Origin: Schistocephalus solidus
Lineage: Eukaryota > Platyhelminthes > Cestoda > Diphyllobothriidea > Diphyllobothriidae
Assembly (NCBI GenBank): GCA_017591395.1
Contig: WEDG01008687.1
Coordinates: 1-64,000 of the forward strand
Length of the DNA stretch: 64,000 bases
Direction of reading: 5' to 3'
In this document: positions 37,267 to 47,600 of the stretch, piece after piece
How positions within the stretch are numbered: the stretch's first letter is position 1
How the letters are laid out: each line of letters starts with the position of its first letter
Made by a program: the position numbers and the translations under genes
The notes under the pieces: model-generated
What the model was told of the DNA's origin: nothing
What the model saw: the letters and a program-made list of their open reading frames with translations, nothing else
The model's database searches: none

Positions 37267-37852
37267 TTGTTTCATCCCTCTAACACGAGCAAACGCTTTG
37301 TGCATTGCACAGCGTCAATAAGATGCTCGGGTTCTGCGGTGCTATTTTTGAGACTGTCTGGCCTCAGAAAAGGTCATTCAGACATAATTGCGATGGAATA
37401 TCTGTGGGCACTTTCTACGGGAAAAACTGGTCACGGATTCATTGAAAGACGGTGGAGGAAACGCACAATTATGGCAGCTCGTAAAGCAACAGTCATCGTC
37501 CTACCGAGCACGCACAGTGTTAGTTATTTGGCTACGAATAGCCTTGGGCGCCAAGAAAGCAAGCAGCGCAGTGTTTCTCGATCAAACAAGAAACTCCGCT
37601 TCTATCCGCATTCAGGAACACGAGTTAACGGGACCATCTGCTGCAAGTTGACGCTTGCAACCCAGAAAAAGGACTGGGAATGAGCGCACAAATTCGGCGC
37701 AGCTGCTCATCAAAGAGACGCCACGAGCTTCGCAATACGGTGTACACGGCTAATTCAGAGGTCGGATTTAAAACTTTTAGACGCAAGTGCTGTAAACTAC
37801 GGAAGCTCAATGCCGACCAACTTACCAAACATATATCGGCACCAGCATAAGC
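37267..37852 (+). CDS. Unrecognised ORF cluster, possibly element-derived
   Basis: Two overlapping plus-strand frames (37267-37683, 138 codons, and 37388-37651, 87 codons) and a third open frame over 37650-37850 lie here, where base composition rises above the A/T-rich surroundings. The 37388 frame includes TDSLKDGGGNAQLWQLVKQQ, which looks like a real conserved segment. The third frame includes basic segments (RRSCSSKRRHELRNTVY). No family is recognised. It may be a frameshifted transposon ORF rather than a host gene. Confidence 0.3.
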
Positions 37853-38689
37853 CAATCACATAGCGGTGTGCGAGGAGCTGTCAATAACTGTCATGATTCA
37901 AAATTCTTTACAATGCAACGAAAAAAAAATGGAGGGGATAGTTGAGAACTTCTCCACATTCCAAAATTATGTTTTTTCGCCACAGCTGATTCGTATGCGT
38001 CGCCGTATAATGCTTTTCTGTATTAAGGAACTATTATTCATATTTATGGACCACGATGTCTCCGCGAGTGAAACACCGCAATTGTCCAGGGAACGATTCG
38101 AACATTCTCACAATCGCAAAATGTTCTTAGAATCCGAATATGGATTTTCTTAAAGTTCCACATTTTAAGATGCGTATACCAGGGAAACGAGTAAAGAAAT
38201 TAATTTCGTGAAAATAACTTGCAACAAATAATGTTAACTGTAAAAGAGCTCAGAAAAATCAATGAATAAATGCGTTCAATATAAGCAATCTGCGTTATTA
38301 GAGTCAGTTGTATGTGGGGGAATTAAAGTATGCTACTGTAAAGGGAATAGCTCAATGTCGTACCACATCAACATCAATATTTCGCTCAGCCCTAGGCAGC
38401 CTATTCGATCCGCAAAAGTGATGGAATATTATAAAGGTGTAACGTAAGGAATTAAAAGCAGACAGGACCTAGGAGAGATTTTCAAAGTTCCCAAATTAAG
38501 CATGAAATCCATTTTCGTTTGACTTACACCTGCTTTCTAGTAAGTAATTAAAGAGTAAATAGATTGATTAATAGTACGGTGTATAGTATCAATTATGTGG
38601 CCCCTCGGCAGGACACGGGAATAGAAACTCTCCACGATGTATGGGCTTTGCGTAAAATTTCAAGGAAAGTTGATTAAGGGCCTTAGATC
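37853..38689. other. No recognised gene
   Basis: Plus-strand frames at 37866-38153 and 38262-38447 carry no domain. No repeat is apparent. Confidence 0.3.
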
Positions 38690-38900
38690 AACCGGTCGCG
38701 GGTTCGATCCTCGGGTAATACACCACTTGGGGTTGGATATGGCTGACTGATTTTGGCTAGTAAGCCAGAAATGGTCATTCTAGACTCCCTTGTCTTTTTG
38801 GCGATGTTCTTCTGCCGTCTTCGGTAAGACGTTCTTTTAATATGCGCTGTGTGCGACTTTAGTCCACCAACAGTTTGAAAATGTTGTAACTCATTTGGTA
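38690..38900 (+). mobile_element. tRNA-derived SINE, 5' truncated
   Basis: A clean B box (GGTTCGATCCT, 38701-38711) is followed by the family body with GGCTGACTGA near 38742 and the AAGCCAGAAATGGTCATT tail block near 38760-38780. The A box is missing. Confidence 0.6.
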
Positions 38901-40599
38901 TAAATGATGTAACCATTTAGTGAAAAAAAATCAAGTGATTTCAACTTGAAAACTTCCTTCCTATGGCATGACAACCATAATTGTCGATTTATCTGTCCTA
39001 TGCACTCTCTAGCATTCCAACTTCATTCCATAACTGATGCACTGATGTTGCTTGGATTTTGTATGCTATTCTGAGAAGACATTACCGTCTTGCATCGTGG
39101 TCTTGAAAGCCGTGCCAGCATTCCAGTTAGAGTTTTAATTTAAACTCCCCACACTTAACCCCAATGGCAGATCCGATCAAATTGCCAAAAGACAATGCTT
39201 GTCGACAATATGTTTCTACCTATTTGAACTTCAATTCAATATTGACGAAGATGGAAATAAATTATGTGTCTGAGGTATTTTAGGGTGTTTTATAGTGACA
39301 GATGAAAATACAGCTTTCGCCAAAATAAAACAGCTTTTTAAAGAACAAGTTTTAATATAAAACAGAAGACTTCTGGAACTACAGAACTTCCAGGGGTCAC
39401 TTTTACTCAAGCCATCAAAGTTGATGTGTCATGCGACATTTGGGGAAAATGACAGTCCGTTGTCAAACCTGGGATCCCTCCACAATGACGAAATAATCGC
39501 CAAATGTTTTTGGGTTGCCAAGTAAAATAACAGCTTCCGGACCTGCGCAAAGATGTATAACTTAGCAAGATACACTGAGACTTATTTTTACTTGGTCCTC
39601 AATCTGGCTGTGCTCACTGTGAATACTATGTCAGCGCAAACCAATTAAAGACGCCCACTGTGGAAGCAAGTCAAGTCGAGGATTAATTGAAGCCTGGGGC
39701 TCAGCTGAGCACTCAGCCAATCGATGTATCGATTTCTCGCCAGCACGCCGAGTCCTGCGCAGTCGCCTCCAGACTTGTGTCATTGATTGGCTTGTACCAC
39801 CTATAGCTATGGCTTGTTCTGTTTCTGCTACTACCTCTGACAATGGAGACCTGCACGAGGTCCAATAATAAACAACTGACTCCGGTGCTCCGGACCAATC
39901 TTCTTTCTGCTTTTTACTCATACAAACACCTCATACTCGAACATTCTCATCCACGCTGTTTCTCGTTTAATCCGGCGAACACATAAAAATAGCCCATCAT
40001 CAGTCCGGATGGTCGCATTTTCCTGACCTGCGCCACCTACACGGAACTCACTCGTTTCGGGAAACCGATGGACCGGTGTACGCCCATTTCGGACAGCGGG
40101 AAGCGTTAAAGGTATTCTTCTGATTGTCTACGAGCACTTTGCAAGGATGATGCCAATTGGGGCGAAGGGTGGGTCTCTTAGACCTCTTTAGTTGAATATA
40201 ACTGACCTGAACTGAAGCACAGTCTACATTGTACTTCCCAGGAACTGCTAGACTACAATAGGGGGTCACCGCCGGGATTGGCTACCTGATGAAACTATCC
40301 AGCTGCCTGACAGGGCTGCGACTGCTAGCGATCTCAAATTGTAAAATCTGTGTTAGGGCACCCTGAGCTCAGCACGATATCTCTGCGTGTTGGCCACGCT
40401 AAGGATGTTGAGGTACTTAACGCACCTTCGCAGAAATGAAAGTTGCCTCTTAAAGAAGAAGTCTGAAAAAGGACTTTTATTTACTTGGATCTTCATTCTC
40501 GGAAGAGGGACAACAACACACTGAAGTACTTGTATAAGCGAAAATGCGAATCCCAGGAATTAATTGAGAAGAAGTAGACGCGATCACTGGGACAAGAGC
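38901..40599. other. No firm gene; one weak ORF
   Basis: A minus-strand ORF at 39631-39921 (96 codons, starting MSKKQKEDWSGAPES) has a plausible composition with a basic WRRLRRTRRAG segment but no recognised domain. It could be a repeat-derived frame. The rest shows nothing. Confidence 0.25.
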
Positions 40600-40644
40600 T
40601 TTATTCGCCTGCCGTTTCGGACCCTATCTGGAACTCATCTTCAG
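40600..40644 (-). ncRNA. Hammerhead-like motif, copy b
   Basis: The minus strand reads CTGAAGA (core CUGANGA intact), U, a seven-base arm, a short loop, a complementary arm with wobble pairs and one mismatch, then GAAAC and AGGCGAATAAAGC. It lies about 10 bases from a PLE endonuclease remnant that runs on the opposite strand. Like copies a and c it has an extra U after the core. Confidence 0.4.
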
Positions 40645-40654
40645 CAGCAGCCAT

Positions 40655-41029
40655 ATCAGTGCGGCGAAATTACGTCAATTCTCAATTCACGGCCACAAAT
40701 TCAAGTTCCATGAGGTAGATATTCTTGCGAGAAGTGAAAATCGCGTGAGCTGTGAGTTTCTTGAAATAGGGTTTACAGGCATCCAATCTATTTACAAGTG
40801 CAATGACCTCCCCAACCCATATTCAGTGTTGAGAATCAGTTTGGCCAGAGCAATCAGCCACTCGGGGATTGCTCAAGTGAACGCATTTCCTAAAGCCAGA
40901 TGACCGAGCAAGCATCGTGCCAACCTCCAACATGGTTGACGAAATTGCAGCGGACAATGACCCGCATGCCGACCATAAAATAATTAGCGCACCAGAGGAC
41001 AGTCATCCTCAACGAGGGGGGAGTCGTTA
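40655..41029 (+). pseudogene. Penelope-like element GIY-YIG C-terminus
   Basis: The plus strand reads HKFKFHEVDILARSENRVSC, then EFLEIGFTGIQSIYKCNDLPNP and YSVLRISLARAI at 40685-40860. I recognise this as the C-terminal half of the GIY-YIG endonuclease domain of a PLE. It contains the expected catalytic Glu in EFLE and the SI-K-CNDLP block typical of the flatworm family. An acidic C-terminal extension (DDRASIVPTSNMVDEIAADN) continues in another frame to a stop at 41027-41029. The RT is absent. Confidence 0.65.
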
Positions 41030-42485
41030 ATTGTCTAAGACATGCAGTAGCATAGCGACTGCATCCCACAAAAACTGCAAATCTCCGTGTACAAAGTACT
41101 CGCATCTTATATTGTCTCTGAAGATAAGTTCAAGTAAGAATCCGAAACGACAGGTGAGTGCGTCCACTTCTTCTACATTGAGGTACTTAAATATGTACCA
41201 TACTGACAGCACAGGCCCTAGCTATAAGCCCAGACACAGGTGTTTTCCCGACCTTGTATCACTGCATGACGCAGCTGTGATGGGTTTCGTTCACCTTCGA
41301 GTCCTCCAGCGTTGCCAGTCTGACTTCTGGTATATGCACGTCATTTAATATACCAGTTCTGGAGTTCATATATCAGAAGAAAGTGATAGAGCTCCGTGGG
41401 GGACCCACTGATGAACCGAAGCCCTCGCAGCTGCGTCATATGACCTGGGAAACAGGCAAGTTTTGGCCCTTTTGTTGTCAGTATGGTAAATACGTACGTG
41501 TTTTATACAACTGCCAGCCTTTTGGCATCTTGTACATATTACGCTGTTATTCCGCAGTTATTGATGAATTTCAGCTGAACTATTCACATTTCATTTCGGA
41601 CCGAGCCTGAAAGATTTGTTCCAAAGGATTTACTCCAAGTTCCCCGGAAATTCAACAAGGGAACACACTGAGGTATCGGACAGGCTGATGACGACGTATT
41701 CATAGGACGCAGTTACAGCACCACCACGTAGTGTGATAATGGTTTCATCGCGTGCATCCGAGTCATAAATATCTATGATTTTAGCCCCGGTGTTGGGCGT
41801 GGTAACTACCCTAATAGTCGGGTTAATCCGCGCGCTCCCCGTTTGCGAGACAAGTTATGGGCGCTGTAATTTTTTTGGTTGGGTGTGGGAAGGGAGAGGT
41901 AAGGATGATCACACTCACTAATGGAATACGGGTTGAAAACTCCGACTCAATCGTTCGGTCTCCGCCCTGGGCACAGCTACACGAACAGGCAAAATACAAC
42001 GTAGCCGAAGAAACACCAGAAGATCTTTCGGTGGGAACGGGTTGGCGTTGAAAATGAGAGGTCAGGTTAATTAGGAAGAGGTTGCCGAAACGGGTGTACC
42101 AACTAGGGCCTAGGATAGTTCTGCTCTGAAAACTTCTTAGGTATTACTGATGCTCTGTGTATGTCCTTTATTACAGCTTCAAAACAGCGCATAACTGCCC
42201 CTTTTTCGTCACGCAATCAATAAGAATCAGTGTGAGTCACTTCAAGTTTTCGTTAGAGCTTCTCGTATGGACACGAAGTATTCTTTAAAATAGCTCATTC
42301 ACGATTTTTGAGCAGCGAGATTGACTGAAATGTCTGCGTCTGTAACGCTGGGGGACCCACTGCACACCATTGGCGAGGCATCTATCTGAAAATTTAGCAA
42401 GTTCCTGTGTTCTGGTTTTCCGACAGAACAACCACGAATTGTGCCCCTCATAAGCCCATTCTGCATGAGTGCAGTACCTTTTCCT
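41030..42485. other. No recognised gene
   Basis: Frames at 41031-41348, 41383-41610 and 41857-42051 (plus) are unrecognised. The sequence is less A/T-rich than the 27-39 kb stretch, but I see no domain, RNA or repeat. Confidence 0.3.
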
Positions 42486-43818
42486 GGACTAAACGAAACA
42501 TGCAGAATTTAGTGACGTCATAAACGTTCGTAATCTCTTATTCCACTGCATACGATCAATGTCTAGAAATTAGGTAGGCTAAACTGTCCAATTAAAGATC
42601 GACCTAGAGGCTTAAAACCTGATGGTGCAACGCACCAAGAAACAGAACAGGTTGTTTGAGTGGATTGAAGACTCACCTTTGGCGCGAGCCCAGGATGGGT
42701 TCGGACTGATCGAATGTCATTGAAGATGCCAGTACCCCCTTTCCACTCAAACGCTGACCCCCGTCCCCGCTGCTACGGTCATCGCGTATCGTAGCCTGTC
42801 TGCCGCTCAATGTCAATATCCCTTCGTTCTGACCCTGCAGTTACCCATAGCGCTGCAATCCCCACCGGTTATCAAACGGACATGAGAAAATTTCCCCCAC
42901 TGCATACAGGACATCCTTCTTATTTGTAGAACCCATTCCTACATTTCTTCCGTTCCTTCTAATGACCGTTGCGTTTGCGTGATCGGCATGAGCCTTAGCG
43001 ACCCTGTTCAGTACTCGCACCAACTTATAATGAATACAGGTGTGTTACTCACCTATGTGTGTGCCAACCTCGAAGTCTTCGGCTGCTATAATATTTAAAC
43101 GATGCATTAACTGTTGGTCGAATAGGCGGGTGCGCGTGGTGAGAGGGAAGGGCGAGGAAAGTTAATTGAGCGAGCCATTACAGATTACGGCGAAAACCTA
43201 GAAAGCGTGACTGAATCTGCAACTCGTGGGAGGATAGCAGTCAGCCCTGGAGTGGGTGGGGAGGGGGGGGAGTGATAGGACGGAGAGGGAATACAGTTAT
43301 CTCTATGATTGATCCTTACCACGGCAGTGCGAGCTTCATCACATGATCCAGCTGATCACAGAGATGTGGTTTTCGTCTCCGTATTGCAGCTGTCTCTGTG
43401 TAGCGCAGGAGACGCCCAGTCGTCGCCCGAAATGCAGCCATTGAGTCTACCATATGGCCATTGTCCACCAGGTGCTTCATAAGTGAGCTCCTGGATATCT
43501 TATTTTCCGCACGTAGCAGCTGACCGAATTGCTAACTGCCTTTGTGTGCGCCCAATGTATTTTCATCCGCATTTAATTATGTATAGGCAGTGACCGTATG
43601 CACCCAGTATCCACTAGGTGCTTCGAAACGGAACTCCTGGGTTCCTGGACCAATCAGTCCAGTCCATGGTGTATTTACCTAGTACGTTTCATCACGCTGG
43701 GTGGATTTCTATTTGAACAGTTTATCTCATTTCATTTATTCACACTGACCACGCGCAGGCAAATAAAACGTCACGAAATGTTATGACGTCATTAACTTCT
43801 GCATGTTTCGTCTCGGTT
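42486..43818 (-). mobile_element. PLE remnant between inverted repeats
   Basis: An imperfect inverted repeat of about 75 bp lies at 42486-42565 and 43740-43818, with an ACGAAACATGCAG core in both arms. Between them, the minus strand at about 43320-43570 encodes a GIY-YIG C-terminal region (SRSSLMKHLVDNGHMVDSMA, then RLLRYTETAAIRRRKPHLC). Part of it (PRSSVSKHLVDTG) is duplicated near 43605-43650. The inverted arms may be PLE pseudo-LTR ends. Confidence 0.5.
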
Positions 43819-44588
43819 GCCTAATTGAAGTTGCTATTCTTTTCCAAGAAAGAAGTGTGAACTTGGGTGGGCAGATTGTCACTTTAAATGCAACATGACC
43901 TGCTGCATGCATTAATGGGATATAGTGCTTGGTATCCATCTGCAACAAAAGCCCTATTAAGCAAGTCTAACCTCAGGTGTCTATAAACGTTGGCCCACGT
44001 ACACAAGCACAGCCACGAAACGATCGCTTATTACTATACGTGCTCAACAATATTCTCAGGGTCACGCTGTCTTTCCAAACAGACCACCGCCATGGTAAAC
44101 AATCCACCGAGGATCTGAGACCCTCACAGTGACATCCTCCAGCGGGAGAACATCAGTGAAGCACCTGTATAGGCTACGCTGGGAGTGCGTTTTAAGTGCA
44201 TACAGTTGCTGAACTAACTGTGGCGGACGTCCAAGGACTCCGCCTGTGGTAGTGAGATATTCGACCTTGCAGTCTTGTTGCGCGGCGAGTTTTTCAGCCC
44301 AATTACGTCGCCTAGTTTTTATGTTGCCAACGCCGTGGCCGCTGGCCGAGCGCCGCATACGCACACGCGCTTTCCCAACCACACCTTCATTTGGGATGTC
44401 AGAGAGCAGGGCCAAATGCACTGCGAGCGAGCTTACGATTGGTCAGATGCTTCCCCCAATCAGACACCTGCTCCCGTCTCCCGCAGCGCTCGACGCCGGT
44501 GAAAAGCCCAGGTAGCACACCCGCACAACCCGACACGGCGATCTGCGGCCTCCTTTGACGCCAGAAGCCGGGTAACGTAACGCCGCCT
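43819..44588. other. Upstream flank of the EGF gene, GC-rich
   Basis: The sequence becomes GC- and CpG-rich towards 44600, as expected of a promoter region. A minus-strand frame at 44062-44421 (119 codons, GTG first codon) has no recognised domain and I do not call it a gene. No TATA box stands out. Confidence 0.35.
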
Positions 44589-44663
44589 ATGATGCATTGT
44601 GCTCCATCCCGTCAGCACCGCCGCCGCCGCTGCCGCCACCACCACCACCACCACCGCCACTAG
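44589..44663 (+). promoter_or_regulatory. Possible uORF before the EGF gene
   Basis: Two adjacent ATGs at 44589 and 44592 open a 24-codon frame that ends at TAG 44661-44663, 15 bases before the main start. It encodes Arg-rich then six consecutive His residues from a CAC repeat. If the transcript begins upstream of 44589 this would be an upstream ORF expected to lower translation of the EGF protein. Transcript start is unknown. Confidence 0.35.
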
Positions 44664-44678
44664 AACGCCGAGGCCAGC

Positions 44679-47600
44679 ATGTCGCGGCAGGCCAGGAATC
44701 ATTTGTTAGACCTACTTCTTGCTCTTCTACTAGTTTGCACTGCCAAATGCAAACTGCCCGCGGACGAGGCCGAGCGTGTCGCCAGGGTGCTAGAAGAACC
44801 CGTTTGGTCAGGGCTACAGAACATTCTCGTCCCTTCTCCGGAAGCCAGCGAGACTTTAGCCATCCACAATGTGGCCTTGACGTCACCGGTTTTCGACGGC
44901 AGCGCCCAGGAAGTGCCAGTCTATGGGCCTGCGCGATCCAGATACAACGGCATTCAACAATCCAACACCTATCTGGACCAACCGAACATCCAGTGGACTG
45001 ACGAATCTGAGGAGACGGGGGGTTCATTTCCCCTAGTCGAAAACCAAGTCCTCCCTAACGGACAATACCCGGGACCTACAAGGGTGTCCCAGGGACCTCG
45101 GCATTCACCAGCACTGGTGTGGAATGAACAGGGTCAATACTGGGGCTATGCTCCACAAAACCAACCCAACAACAATGCCAGAAGAAGTATGGGCGCTGGA
45201 GGCGGAACCAGCGTCGTAGAGGATGGTACTTGTTTGCCGCCATTCTGTGTCCCAGCCATCTGCTCGGACCCCGTCCGCTGTGCCAGTCCTTGCGTCACCC
45301 GAAACTGTGACTTCGGCTGCTTCTCACCCTGTATAAGCGGCAAGGACTGTGTCACCTCTGTGTGTCGTTGTACTGCCCTTCGGCGTGGCAGTGTCTGTCA
45401 TCTACTGAGGGCTAGTGTGTGCCAACAACATTTTCATCTCACCTGCCTCATAGGTTGCTTCTTACCGGTCAGCCTGCGGCTCCCTCCTGAGTGTGACTGT
45501 GTGTTTCCGCCACAGGCTCTGTTTACGCCAAGTTGTGCCCTTCCCTCACATCTAACAGGTCCTGACAACTGCTCCGGAAAAGGGCACTGTGACATTGCAA
45601 CTGGTAAATGTACTTGTAAGCCGGGCTTTACGGGCGAAAACTGCGCAACTGCAGACCCTTGCAGTCCGGAATCGGGGTTAACACCGTGCCAGTTCAAATG
45701 TGTGGCTGTGAATGCAACACGTGTCTGCATATGCCCAAGCCCCTTCATCCTCCAACCGGACGGCGTGAGTTGTGGTCTGGCCTGTCCCACAGGTCTCACC
45801 GGAACCGATTGTAGAACCGACATCGATGAGTGTCTGACGGGATCCCATAACTGTCAGCAGGACTGCATCAACACATTCGGATCATACCGGTGCAGCTGCC
45901 GAGAAAACTTTATACCCGACGTGAACGACAAAACCAAATGCATACCTGCCGAATGTAACCCAAAATGTGTTGCAGGCCAAGGCAATTGTGGGTCGAACAG
46001 AACATGTGAATGTAAGAAAGGGTTCCACGGGATATCGTGCGAAAAGGACATTGACAAATGTCAGGAGACTGGCCAGAACAATTGTCATCATAGGTGTATA
46101 AACACTTTTGGATCTTTCAGATGCGAATGCGATCCTGGATACAACCTTGACCCGCGTGATAATCGGACTTGCGTCCGAGACAAATGTATTGACACTTGTG
46201 TGCAAGGTCAGGGCGAATGTCAGAACGGACGTTGTGTGTGTCGACGAGGTTTCAGTGGACGTGACTGTGAATTGGATGTGGATGAATGTCGTGAACAGCC
46301 GAATATCTGCGACCAGCGCTGTGTCAATACATTCGGCTCCTTCAGATGCGAATGCGATCCTGGATACAACCTTGACCCGCGTGATAATCGGACGTGCGTC
46401 CGAGATAAATGTTTCGACACTTGTTTGCAAGGTCAGGGCGAATGTCAGAACGGACGTTGTGTGTGTCGACGAGGTTTCAGTGGACGTGACTGTGAATTGG
46501 ATGTGGATGAATGTCGTGAACAGCCGAATATCTGCGACCAGCGCTGTGTTAATTCATTTGGTTCCTTCAGATGCGAATGCGATCCTGGATACAACCTTGA
46601 CCCGCGTGATAATCGGACGTGCGTCCGAGACAAATGTATTGAAACTTGTGTGCAAGATCAGGGCGAATGTCAGAACGGACGTTGTGTGTGTCGACGAGGT
46701 TTCAGTGGACGTGACTGTGAATTGGATGTGGATGAATGTCGTGAACAGCCGAATATCTGCGACCAGCGCTGTGTCAATTCATTCGGTTCCTTCAGATGCG
46801 AATGCGATCCTGGATACAACCTTGACCCGCGTGAAAATCGGACTTGCGTCCGAGACAAATGTATTGACACTTGTGTGCAAGGTCAGGGTGAATGTCAGAA
46901 CGGACGTTGTGTGTGTCGACGAGGTTTCAGTGGACGTGACTGTGAATTGGATGTCGATGAATGTCGTGAACAGCCATATATCTGCGATCAGCGCTGTGTT
47001 AATACATTCGGCTCCTTCAGATGCGAATGCGATCCTGAATACAACCTTGAACGGCGTGATAATCGGACGTGCGTCCGAGACAAATGTTTTGACACTTGTG
47101 TGCAAGGTCAGGGCGAATGTCAGAACGGACGTTGTGTGTGTCGACGAGGTTTCAGTGGACGTGACTGTGAATTGGATGTGGATGAATGTCGTGAACAGCC
47201 GAATATCTGCGACCAGCGCTGTGTTAATTCATTCGGCTCCTTCAGATGCGAATGCGATCCTGGATACAACCTTGACCCGCGTGATAATCGGACGTGCGTC
47301 CGAGATAAATGTTTCGACACTTGTGTGCAAGGTCATGGCGAATGTCAGAACGGACGTTGTGTGTGTCGACGAGGTTTCAGTGGACGTGACTGTGAATTGG
47401 ATGTGGATGAATGTCGTGAACAGCCGAATATCTGCGACCAGCGCTGTGTCAATTCATTCGGTTCCTTTAGATGCGAATGCGATCCTGGATACTACCTTGA
47501 CCCGCGTGATAATCGGACGTGCGTCCGAGACAAATGTATTGACACCTGTGTGCAAGGTCAGGGCGAATGTCAGAACGGACTTTGTGTGTGTCGACGAGGT

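Noticed and set aside
42458..42508. 10-bp inverted repeat (ATTCTGCATG with its complement) resembling a hammerhead frame
   Set aside because: The core has an inserted base and lacks a proper stem II; hairpins of this arm length are expected by chance a few times in 64 kb.
44062..44421. 119-codon minus-strand frame upstream of the EGF gene
   Set aside because: GTG first codon, no domain, GC-rich region where long open frames arise by chance.
44597..45001. Pro-rich plus-strand frame overlapping the EGF start
   Set aside because: It begins at a non-ATG codon and is the CCG/CAC repeat read in another frame, running into the signal-peptide exon.
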